From Holothuria scabra (Eukaryota > Echinodermata > Holothuroidea > Aspidochirotida > Holothuriidae): a DNA stretch of 64,000 bases. Below the pieces are notes generated by a model, which was not told where the DNA came from, did no database searches, and worked only from the letters and a program-made list of their open reading frames with translations. A program made the position numbers and the translations under genes. Below, piece by piece: positions 1-11,200 of this stretch. Positions within the stretch are counted from its first letter, which is position 1. The number at the start of each line of letters is the position of its first letter. Location of the stretch: assembly GCA_037179385.1 (NCBI GenBank), contig CM074179.1:33939905-34003904 (forward strand), read 5' to 3'.

Positions 1-820
1 ATGTGATTTTATAGTACGTAAGAGGTGTTGACGAAAAAAAGTGGATAAGTCTATTTTCAACGGGGTATTTGGTTGAGCATTATCTTTAAAAATAGGCAGG
101 TTTCCTCATTAAAGCACAGAAAGGTTTATCGTTTACTTACTTACGTCGACGCGGATAACCTGAGAGGCGCTTGAAGAATTGAGCGCAGCACTACAGACCA
201 AATCTCTTTAAAAATGTAATATTGCTATTACTTGAAGAGTATATCTTATTAATGCCACATATAAACTATGATAAAGCAGTAACTGCAGTTATATATCCTT
301 TTTTTCCTTCGTATTATTTCACTTTAAGCCGATCTCCATCGGCGATTCAAACGTCAGACGGGCGGGATGTATTTCAGTTCCGGTAGAGCAGGGTAACGGC
401 GCTGCGGCAAATGCTCGTTCGAAACCTCGGACAAATAATTCTTACATATGATCATGCTATGGTTACCTCTTATTAATACTTTGGATAAGATAAAATAGGC
501 AGACGTTACACTTCTGGAATTTAAGCAAGGTTCATTTGTTAAATATCTGGAAATTGTTAGATACTTTTCAGTTAGCGCCAAAGGTGATTATCATACTATT
601 TTATAGGGGAGCTCCCTAATGAAACATACTTAACGTTCACGGGCAACTTACATGTTACATGCGCAGATCTAGACATTCCGAAAAGGGGGACTGACTTAAA
701 AGAGAAAGCGGGGGTTGGGACGGACTTGCACCTCTAATTCTCAGTATGTGTATTGTTCAAGCCGGAGCAAAAGGGGAGGGCTGAGGCCGTAAAAGCCCAC
801 CCCTCCCCCCCCCCCCATTA

Positions 821-853
821 GATCCGCGCCTGTGCATAACACAGGCGCGGATC
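821..853. repeat. Perfect 14-bp inverted repeat (hairpin)
   Basis: GATCCGCGCCTGTG (821-834) is followed by a 5-nt loop and its exact reverse complement (840-853). It sits directly after a run of C. The GC-rich palindrome is unlike its AT-rich surroundings and is probably the end of a mobile-element fragment. Confidence 0.8.
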
Positions 854-1091
854 CACGAAGAATGTTCACGCTTATCGCAGTAACAAACGATGCACTCCAG
901 AACATCAATCATGAAAACAGCTTACAAACAACCACAACAATCACAAGCAATAAATTAACGACTACAACCGCATATGACTACCTTAATCACGCACAACCAC
1001 GGCAGCACTTAATATATACTTTGCAATTTTGAAAGGGAGAATTTTTAAGCCTTCCAAACCTGCTCTACTTTGTCTTGCAAATGCCGTATCC

Positions 1092-1265
1092 TTTACCCTT
1101 TACCGTTCTGCTCCAATCGGGACATATTTGGGCGCTCTCTCGTTGTTGTGGCCGACTTTTTGGGTAGCTACTCGCAGTTTTGAGCTCCGCGTGAAACATG
1201 AAAATAAGTGACAGCCGCGCCCTCCGTTTGGGTCCGAAAGGACCCAAACAACGGTAAAGGTTTTA
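1092..1265 (-). mobile_element. MITE-like element, copy D of the AACCCTTTACCGTT family
   Basis: The ends are inverted (ACCCTTTACCGTT at the left, AACGGTAAAGG at the right). The body matches, in reverse orientation, the copies at 52663-52712 plus 57831-58052 and at 58138-58401. Shared blocks include the CTGTCAC-type segment, a GAGCTC segment and the CGAGAGAG segment. No coding capacity is seen. Residues 1226-1249 form a perfect 10-bp hairpin with a GAAA loop. Shortness, inverted ends and repetition support a non-autonomous DNA transposon; superfamily not determined. Confidence 0.7.
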
Positions 1266-1831
1266 GGTGAACTCCATAAAAACCAATATTTCAGAATAAA
1301 ATCTTTGAAATTTAAACGTGCCCGGTGTATATCAAAAAGGGATGTATTATTATACTGCAACTTGCGGAAATTAGCAACCAGGGATTAAAGTCGAAGTACT
1401 TTTATTTAGTAGCGTCTGAGCGTGTTATATTAAAACAGAATTAAATCCTTTTGGGCACTTTCCTTAATTTTAATTATGTCGTATTTCGTGTTGACCCTTT
1501 CGGTTCCACTAACGCAGCAAACTAGGCTCTATTAATAATTGCTAAGTACATTTTGAAGGTAACGCATACTGGTTAACTTATTAAGCGACTTCATCGTCTA
1601 GCTTTCTGGGCCAAACAGAGTTTTACTTTCAGTCCATATAAACATATTATATTGTATTGCATATTTTTTCTGTAACTACATTCTAATTTGACATTTCTCC
1701 AGTTCCCGGTATTCATAATTGTTTTTAATCCAGCTAACTGTATTTTCGTACAAACTTTCACTTTTCCTTTGCTTTACGAAGGAATTACCGAAGCCAAAAA
1801 ACTTTAAGTATTATTTGGCTCACGCTTTCAT

Positions 1832-1840
1832 TATATTTAA
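1832..1840 (+). promoter_or_regulatory. Possible TATA-like box upstream of the receptor gene
   Basis: TATATTTAA lies about 95 bp before the proposed ATG at 1936. In sequence this AT-rich such matches are common by chance, so this is a weak suggestion only. A non-coding upstream exon is equally possible. Confidence 0.18.
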
Positions 1841-1935
1841 TTCTTGCAAAACTAAGTTTTGAGAGTTAATGCAGAATTTCTTCTACCCACAATTAAAACT
1901 GAGCGTAAAACGTGTTAAAGAAAACGGCGTTGGAA

Positions 1936-2290
1936 ATGAATCAGAGACAACGATGGAAAGTGATGGTTTTATCATCAATTCTTTTCTTCTTGGCATATTC
2001 CATAGGAATTACGGATGGAAATACCGATTGCACAAATATCCCTATTTTGAAAACTGGTGAATCGATAAGACTAGATTGTGACGACGCAGCGACGTCAGGA
2101 AACCAGTGGAAACACGAAGACGATCTCTTATTCGCCAACAACAACGCAATAAGCCGTAAATTTGCGCAAAGTACGGAGTTGTGTGCCAACTATTCTCTGA
2201 TAATTGATCCTGCAACCAAAGAGCATGAAGGAAGATATGCCTGCATTCGAAACTCGCACATCTTGGTTCAATATTGCCTAAAATTTCAGA
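1936..2290 (+). CDS. Exon 1: signal peptide and Ig-like domain 1
   Basis: The ATG at 1936 starts a basic N-terminus (MNQRQRWK) and a hydrophobic run, VMVLSSILFFLAY, typical of a signal peptide. An upstream in-frame GTG at 1912 is not a likely start. The Ig domain shows IRLDC, a Trp (QWKH), the sequon NYS and the closing GRYAC. Three further Cys (TDC, ELC, QYC) could form extra disulfides. The donor is CAGA|GTAAGA and the exon ends in phase 1. Confidence 0.8.
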
Positions 2291-5200
2291 GTAAGAATAG
2301 TTAATGAAAGAGGGAGGGTTAAAAAATCTGCAAATTCTTTTGCAGAATAAGACCACAACGAACTCTCTATTAAATTAGGCCTAATTATTAAAATGCGGTA
2401 GTAATGACATATTATGTAAAATGCTATGTAATGAAATATCATTCAGACAGCAATTGTCTTGCCCTATTCTTGAAAAGTATTCTCTCTTAATGGTTGGGAG
2501 TAATTATTTGCTCTTTTCTGGTATCGTTTCATAATGATATACACAACAAGTCCACTATTTTACCTAATTTAACGGAAATTAATTTAAACGGACGGTAACC
2601 TCTGAATACGGCAGGTTTTCATTTAGAAAAAATGAAAACGTAAGGCTGGAAGAACAGTTAACGTGACTTCGGGCCTGGGTTGGTGCTGGTTAAAGACTGT
2701 TGTTGAGAGTTCCGCGGTTGGTGGCTATAATGAAACGAAAGCGCGGATAAAACCGGGTGGTTGTACTTGGTTGGCAAGTATCAAGGCGTACTGGGTGTGT
2801 ATGTAATTTGATTGGACTGGGGCATGCCTGAGAAAGCACTGGTGTAAATGGAAGTAGCCCCTAATTGATCCGTTGGCTGAATGGACTACTGGGACTATAA
2901 GTCGAATACGATGCCTAGAATTACCTGGATGTAACGTTATGTTATTACAACTCGCCTTGCTTAAATTGAAGGTCTGTGAACTTTGCCTCAGACTGTTCGA
3001 TACACTCAGTCAGGCGAGCTGGCCTAAGGCTAGACTAGTATAGTTAAGTTACTAGGTATTAGTAACACGCCTTTGTTCAATCGTACAGATTAGGGCCTAT
3101 GAGTCTTATCATATCTGGGTTTACAAACACCCAAAACAAACAGAAATCAATAGATAAATTACGACTTAGTCTACAATCTACACACAAGTGTAAAATTAAC
3201 AAAAAATTATTTACGTTTGTAGTTAGGATAAGCGTGAACCTTAACAGTTAGTTGTAAAGCTTGAAAGTTTGACTGCTTTCACTGTACTGTGGCAATGCAT
3301 CGTGCAGTTGTTTGATCTAGTTGGGTGGTGAGTTGGAAACAGTTCCGACAAAACAAAGGCGTATTGCTGGGGAATGCAACCTTTCAAACCTATTTTGAAA
3401 TAAATGGGGGTTATGAATTTATGTCAAAGTACTTCACGCATTTTTTAACATGAGAGAACATTTTTAGTTGTTAAACAAAATCCCCTTTCACTGAAAAAGG
3501 AAGGAAATGCTGAAAAACCTGATATACTTCCGCCCAAACGAATAAGACGGGTGAAAAGCATGTGCAGGAAGAAGCAATACCCCCAATCGAAGCTTTGACT
3601 TTGAATAATCAGTAACTTGAAACTGATGCAGACATTTAACCATACAAAAGTTTTCTATAGAATTCTGTAGAAATACCTATAGGACTCTATAGAACTCTAT
3701 AGTATCAACGATTTTTTGTAGAAATGTTTACTGTCCTCTGTAGAAATTTGAAGTCCCTTTAGAATTCTATAGGATAGCCGCTTCTATGGAGAACAATTTC
3801 GATAGACTTATTCTACAGGATACTCTCAATAGAAATTCCATGGAAACTTTTTCATACATATCTATAGAACTTGCATGAAGGTTCTATAACATTTATATAC
3901 ATTTTCTTCACAACACCTATTTAACATATTAATTTACATAATTTGAAATAAAACTGGTTCATTCAAATCCCTTCTTTGATCTTTGCAATGATAAAAGGTT
4001 CGCACCCAAAATATTATTCTAAATTGAGCAAGAATTACTGAAATTCCATCTCTATTCACTGAATTACCTATGGTATTGGGTGAAATGGGCGTGGCCAATT
4101 GTTTGACATAAAACTTTGGATTCAAAAATTAAATATTTATGTTCATAGTAGGTTTAAACTTATTGGATTTTTGGCAAGAAATATTTTTTGCAGAAAATAT
4201 AAGTAGTTCATCAGTGTAGACAGATAATAGTAAGATTTATGACCTGTTTTCTTTGAAAATGAAAATAACGTTTGAAGTAACGTTTTTCATTACAAACGAG
4301 TCACAGGCGGGGTTTATGCACCATTTGCTCCTATTTTACGTTATCAAACAATGTCTTCAACAGCTAAGCGTAATTCCGCTCTTGGCCCCTCCGCTTTCTT
4401 CCCCGAGACAAAGGAGATATTGGAAAAAGGTTAAATCATCTTGGATGCTATATTTCATGCACATTATGCTTACGGTGCTGTATGGTTAGTTTCTCTACAT
4501 CTGTAATGTCAAATTACAGGTATTAGTCCATAAACTTACATACAATTTCTTAAGAATCTCTTTAGAAAAGGGGCCGATTTTCTATAGAACCTTCATACAG
4601 TTTCTTTAGACCCTTGACACTGTTTGTATAGACCCTCTATACGTTACTTATAGAACCTCTAGACAGCTTCCATAGAACCCCACTAATTCTCTAAAGAAGC
4701 TTATAGAGTTTCTTTCGAAACTTATAGAGTTTCTTTAGAAAAGGGGCCCATTTTTCTAAAGAACCTCTGCCGGGTTTCTTTGGGTTACTTAAGAGTTTCT
4801 AAAAAGCTGTTCTGTGGGCTTTTCTTTTAGAAGGATTGTTAGAATTTCTATATAAAATCTTATACAGTTTCTACAGAATTTTTTCTATAGAATTCTGTAG
4901 AAGAATTTTGTATGGGTAGGTCAACAATTTAGTAAAGTATTTAACACTTCAAAATCGTGTGAATGAAAAGTTCAAGCGCTATTTGACCATCACATAGTAA
5001 TTCAGCGTTAATAGTTTACAAACAGGCTATGGTAGAACTTAGGCCTTGTCCCAAAGTATCTTACGTAACGTACCGCAAATATGTTAATGTTAATTGGTGT
5101 CAAACGAAGGCGAGTACCTCTTAAAAGTTGCACAAATATGTTAGAAAGCCATGTTCCAAAATATCTTACGTTACGTACGGCAAGCACGGCAAATGTTAAA

Positions 5201-8200
5201 GGCATATTCTTGAGACAAAATTCTTTAACTTCAAAATAAGCAGAAAAATTTTCCGATTCAAAAGGTGAAAACGGCATCTGCATAGCCTATAGCATTTGGA
5301 AGATACAAAATTTTAAAGTATTGCAAATTTTTCTTGGGATTTGATGTATCATGGGAAATTTGTGATGTCATCGTGACACATTAATTTAACATTGCATTCA
5401 ATTTATTTATAATTATGATGACGCTGTAGGCTGAATTAAGCAATATTGCTGGTTGTAGTCTACGTATGGTGAAGGCGGGTAATGCTAGATCTACAGGAAA
5501 AGATATTCAACCATTCCAACAGAATCAAATTTCAAGGACAAACAGGATGTTCAATTATAAAGAAAAACAAAAGGAATCTGAAGCAATGTGCCTACATGAC
5601 ATAACTTTTTGTGGCTTTTAAGTGAGATATCTCGAGTTAAGAAAATGGTATTGTGATAGGATTTGAAGGCATGGTGTGGAATTTTTCTGTTTTTCTTACA
5701 AGACAGAAGCAAAATCCCACCAGAACATGCCTTTACCAACCACCTAAACCAACTTAATTCCATCTTAAAAATTATAAACCATTTACATATTCCTCACAAA
5801 AGTCATGTAGGCCTCTAGCCTGACGCGAGGAACACTCGATGCGAAGACTTTTAGTAAGACTGAGCAGTTAGTTAACAACTGTCATGTCCCTTTGGTATTC
5901 AGCTTCCTGCAGTCTGCATCTGGATAAATACTACACAACACTCCAGGTGGAGTTAAGCGTGTGGGATTCGATGTGTACATGGAAAATCGGCCCTCATGTC
6001 TGAGAAACTTCAAGGCAGAGTTCTTGAATTGCTAAGGATCCTCGACACCTGTTATGTGCTGGGGAGTAGATGTCAGTCTCTGACAGTATGAGGGAAGAAA
6101 CTGTATTTGTAACAGTTCTTCTCAGTTGAGATAATAGAATAACTGATCGAGTGGCGGCATCTAGAAGGCCTCCCGACCGGTTGTGAGAGGTTGACAAGAG
6201 GCAGTGCAAGGAGGCTCAGGCTGGCTTTGTAAAGTGTAGCAAGTCTGCTAGCAGATCTTCTGTCTTTGAGATTATCCCACCCTAGGTCTTTCAACATTTC
6301 AGTAACACTACTTCGGGAGGAATAGTTATTGCAGACAAACCTTGCATCTCTAAGCTGAACTTGCTCAATTTTGTTAATTAAGGAAGCCGTATAAGGGTCC
6401 CACACAGAAAAAGAGTACTTAAAATAGGGACGCAAAGGAATAAAATAGGCACTAGGCTTGATACTCTTGGGACAAGAGTAAGGATTTAGTTAATTTTAAT
6501 CAAACCAACAGTTCGGGAGATAACCTCTTTCGGAGGAAAATACGGCCATGGATGGCGCCATTTTCTCCCTTGATGGTTTGGAATCCTACCGCGAAATTCA
6601 ACGGACGCAAACGTTCAAAACACCTGGAAAATTTCATCGATCTTAGGAACCTTTGCAATTTTTAGTAACTTTGGCGACAGGAGAAAAAAAAAGCCGGTTC
6701 ATGTTGGGTAGCTCACCGGGCAAATTTTGAGATATCCAGCAATTTTACCACCTCGAAACAGCATAATTTTTAGGGAGCAATTCATTAAACAACAGGGCTC
6801 TTGGGATGAGTTTCAGTACCAGTTATTAGGTCAGGATTATTTTCATCAATGCAGACATTTAAGTCAGGAACCTTTTTACGGATATCTTGAAACTTGATGA
6901 AAAGGATTTTTAAACTAATTTTGTTGGTTTATAGTAAGACTCAATCAAAACTGGGGAGGAAGACAGCAAAGGGGAATTAGGGAGATACGAGTAATACTAT
7001 GAGCCCCAGGTGGGGAGGAAGTCAAAGCTATCATCATAAGGATCATAAGGTATCAGGGTTATCAAAGATAGAATATGAGAAATTTGGAATACCACATTGG
7101 CAGGAGATCCAGGTTACGTTTCTGTTGGCTGCTATGTCCTGGTAAACAGCAGAATTCATTTTCATTCGATTGACATGGTACCTGCTTTGACAGTGGTCAC
7201 AACAAATGGCTGTTTGCCTCCATTTCGAGGCTTTGCAGCATAACACGCACGTGAACTTGGAAGTTGACGGGCCAGTATTGGAATGCAGGTCCCAAGAGAA
7301 CGTGATGACCAGAATAGATAAGTAAGATACTGTTCGTTTAAAGGGCACAGAACCAGAGGGGAGGAACGGGGCCATCTTAAGTCGGTTATGGATGAACAAC
7401 AGACTAGTTAAGCTAGGTATGAACTTGACGCAATCATACGGGACCAAGAATAGTTTCGCATACCCCGAGGACCCACTCTCATTCCTTGATACAACATTGT
7501 TAATGACAAAAGAATACCTATTACACACAGAGACTGCATAGAACATTTACTGTACAACTCTTACGTTTCTTCAACTTAGCTCCCACACCACTCAACATAT
7601 TGTCTTGTATCAACCAGACCCTGAAAGCTTGATTTGCCATCTTTATAGTGATGTTTATCTTCTCCCTATTTGACTTTCTTCATCCTTCCTTTTTACTTAT
7701 AGAGAATGTCTAGAGACACTTTGCTTTTCAGATTTAACGTCAGAAGCCTCAGACAAACTCCGTATGTTGAAACGGTGATTACTTCCCTTTGAAGTCCTTG
7801 TTCAAATTGTAAAAAACAGATTATCGAAGAGGAAATTTATTATCTTCAAGTTGATGCTAAAATCAAATTCAATACAATTTAGCCACGCCAAAACGAGGAT
7901 GAAGTTCATAACCCTAGAAAGACGTCGGCACTTTTTGGTTACTAAACTTTACCAATATATAACACGTGTGTAAATTTATCACAGGTAGAAAGAACAGAAA
8001 CGTACTTGATCGACATAGTGTCTTGGCTCTATTGCGAATTGCGAAATGGAGAAATGAAAGCTGTAAAATAACTGATGAAGAGTGGAATAGAAGGATCAAT
8101 TCTCCCTGAGGTGTTTTTTTTATAATTCTGATCAAACAAAGGTTTTTCGAACTGTAAAACTCAAAGAAAACTTGTGTCACTTTCGTTGGAGGCAAGTTGG

Positions 8201-11200
8201 AGGCTGAATCGGCAGTTTGGAGGTGTGGGCACAGTAGGTTCAACTGATTTTGTATAGTTACAATAACTGTACATTTGCCACATAGCACTGTACTTCTGTA
8301 GATTGTAGAGGTGAAATTAGTGAATATATCATCTTTTTAAAAAACAAACACAAAATCAAATGTACTTAGATCAGTGTTTTCATACTACTGTAAAGTATTT
8401 ACACTTCTTACGAAAAACTGCACAAAACCTAGGGAAATGTAGGCCCACGGTTAAGTTTATTTTAATTGGCGTTATACTGTTAGAAAATTTAGTAATCCAT
8501 TGTATTTTAGCTGCTGTAATAGGTTCAAAACCGCAAAAAAAAAAAAAAAAAAAGAATTTTTATTAGGCTTGAGATAAAGCACCTTTACAACGTTAACGGG
8601 TTTATATATTTAAGAAATTTTTAAGATTCTGTTACATTTCTGTACAATGACTTATGCTAAAAAAAAGTTATCTTGAATTTGTTTCCAAGCTATAATTGAT
8701 ATCTTCGTGACAATCAATGGCCGTGACTCGGATGAAGTGAATTACCAACATTTTGAAGAAGGGAAAGAAGTTGTATTTGAATGCAGTGCATTTTCTGAGA
8801 AACCATTGCGGAACTTGACTTGGACGTTTAGTAACGGGGATACCACATCCGCACTCACTAACTTCTCGTACTCACGATATGTGCATGAGAACCAAACATA
8901 CCATGAAAAAATAGTCCTAAAGCACCGTCCTTGCTCAGAACAAGAAAATTTTACTTGTATTGGGATGGATGAAGAACCCACAGCGACTACATACGTTTCG
9001 GTGCATTACTTTACATATGGTAAGATTTGTAACTGTTCTGGAAACCATTGTTTGAAACTAGTAGTACATCATTAAGTCGGTTGAACTCTGTCTTATTTCC
9101 CTCGTAACATTTTTGCGTGGGTCTGGTGTCGGTTTAAGACAGTGTCTGCTGGATTGCCTCTGCAAAGATACTCACATGTCACGACAACTACCAGACATAA
9201 TAAGTTTACCTGAAAACCGATTGTTAATGTCCATTAAACCCCATCCAGACGCAAGGAAGAAGACTGCTATTTTATCAGATATCCACCTGACAACATTATT
9301 TAGTCGCAAGAGAAATTCTTCTTTTTTCTTCTTTTTCAGTCAGACGCCGGACCTACCTCAAACAATCACTGCATGATCTCCATCTGAATGAATACTGATC
9401 ATACTGATTAAACTGTTTATATCATAACGACTAATCAACTTACTGACTGACTGAGTTTTAACTTTCTTACTATCTCAGTAACCAACTATTTAATAAACTA
9501 CCCGAGCAAAAGAATTATTGACTAACAGGCTAACTGTCTGAATGACCGGCTGACTGACTGAATTACCAACGAAACATTATCATTATACGTATTATTACGT
9601 TTTAAGAGGTGGTAGAAAAGTTTGTGAATGCTGAAAAGGCCTTATCATATTTGTCGTATTTCTTTGTCGTAGCCCCTCCTGTGCTTCAGATTCTTGCCGA
9701 CAGTGAGAACATCGAGAGCGGATTATCAGTTTCTCGTGGAAAAGAATTACAGTTACGATGTTTGGCCAACGGTTCCAGACCATTGGTAAATTTGCAGATA
9801 ACATCAAGTAACACGGAGATCCACGCTGAAACAAAAACATTAGTCAGTCAACATGTGACGCATATCGACGTGAAATTTCGAGTTACCGAACCAAACACTT
9901 CAATTACCTGCCTATCAATAAGCCCAATAGTTGGACAGGAGAGATCAAAAACGATCTTTATTAAAATGACTAATCAGGAGGGCGTTTCAACAGGTACCTT
10001 TATAATAATTGGTACTAAGTCTTTTTGGTATTCTTAATGGTATATGAATAGGGTTCCTAATATCTACATGGGGCAGGAATGACGTTAATTAGTAGTATGA
10101 AAAGATTAGATTGCAACATAGAATCTAGCAAACACATTTAATGCTTAAATCTTTGTTAATTACATGATTCTGTGTTATGCTGTCATATCTCCGTGGAGAA
10201 AAAATGCATTGTTACAGTTTGATACAATCAAAATGATACTTGGTTTGCTAAATTTGAAATCATTTGCTTTCAAATAAAATAGTAAGTTGCAGCTGGCACA
10301 ACGTCTTCGAAATAATGTTAATTGTTGTAGTTAATGTGCGAATACAACCAATGTTACAACTTCAAACCCGCCGAAAGCTAAAAGCACTTTCACATATATA
10401 TGTTACTGTGCTATTGATTCTTTGTGTAGAGAACAAGCAAGTTTCGAAAGTCATACTCTTCTTTCTACTCGCCTTTCTTGTAATTGTGGCCAACATTGCA
10501 TGTTTCGGGATATTACAGAGTTTCAGACGTTTCAAGAAAAGTAAGTTCCAACCACTTTGTATGTCTGTTGGCCTGTATGTCTCTCCGGTTGTCTCTTTGT
10601 TTAGCTGTATTTATAAATTCTCATCTTTCAATGTATCTTTCAATAAATAATACATCTACGTGTTTATCAATCAACCTCTAAAATAAATAATACATCTGTG
10701 TATCGCTTAACGATACATACGCACATACTGTACATATGTTTGTACGTATTTTTAAATATATTTCTTAATGCGTCTATGTGTGTACCTTTCTATGTATCTT
10801 TTAGTAATGCATCTTTGTGTAAATGTTTCAATGGAAGGTGTCTCTTAAAAATAAATCAATGTATTATTTACGATGTATTTTCTAGTAATAAATCTATGTA
10901 TTTATCTTTCAATATATTATTATAAAAATTATTTTGTGTATTGCTTTGGCTGGTTACCTGTTTGTCTATCAGTTACTCTAAACGTTTCTCTCTTTTCAAG
11001 TTCAAAAGTAACCAAAAAAATCGACCATGGCATTTTTCATCTTGCTGACTAGATAAAATAATTTATATTTCAGGAATCGGAATATTCTATAAATGCAAAC
11101 TGACTGTGTTTAAAAGTTAGTTTCGTCCACTTTCTTTAACAGGATCCCGTTCACGGAAGGCTTTAAAGTAAGACTCTTTTTTAACAATTTATCAACAATT

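Larger units (their letters stand above)
1..1935. other. 5' flank of the receptor gene, no coding exon seen
   Basis: No open frame here looks like protein. The stretch holds a C-tract (about 803-816), a perfect hairpin (821-853) and a copy of a small inverted-repeat element (1092-1265). A promoter and non-coding first exon for the receptor gene may lie here, but nothing in the sequence fixes their position. Confidence 0.5.
2291..8689 (+). other. Intron 1 of the receptor gene
   Basis: This 6.4-kb intron contains an inverted-repeat element (3640-4915), remnants of a LINE on the minus strand (5820-7546) and a poly-A run near 8537. Two similar blocks around 5050 and 5155 (TATCTTACGT type) are a local direct repeat. 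I see nothing gene-like in the rest. Confidence 0.7.

Noticed and set aside
1912..1935. Upstream GTG start for the receptor
   Set aside because: Animal genes start with ATG almost always, and the ATG at 1936 is followed directly by a proper signal peptide.
4253..4489. 78-codon frame in the TIR element as a transposase
   Set aside because: No DDE-type or zinc-finger motif is visible and the length is within chance for this region.
7043..7546. Host PHD-finger protein
   Set aside because: The finger layout and the HSNTGP prefix match the LINE-encoded PHD type, zinc ligands are lost, and a LINE polymerase tail follows in the same orientation.
8360..8566. 68-codon frame before exon 2
   Set aside because: It ends in a poly-A-encoded Lys run and has no domain or splice support.
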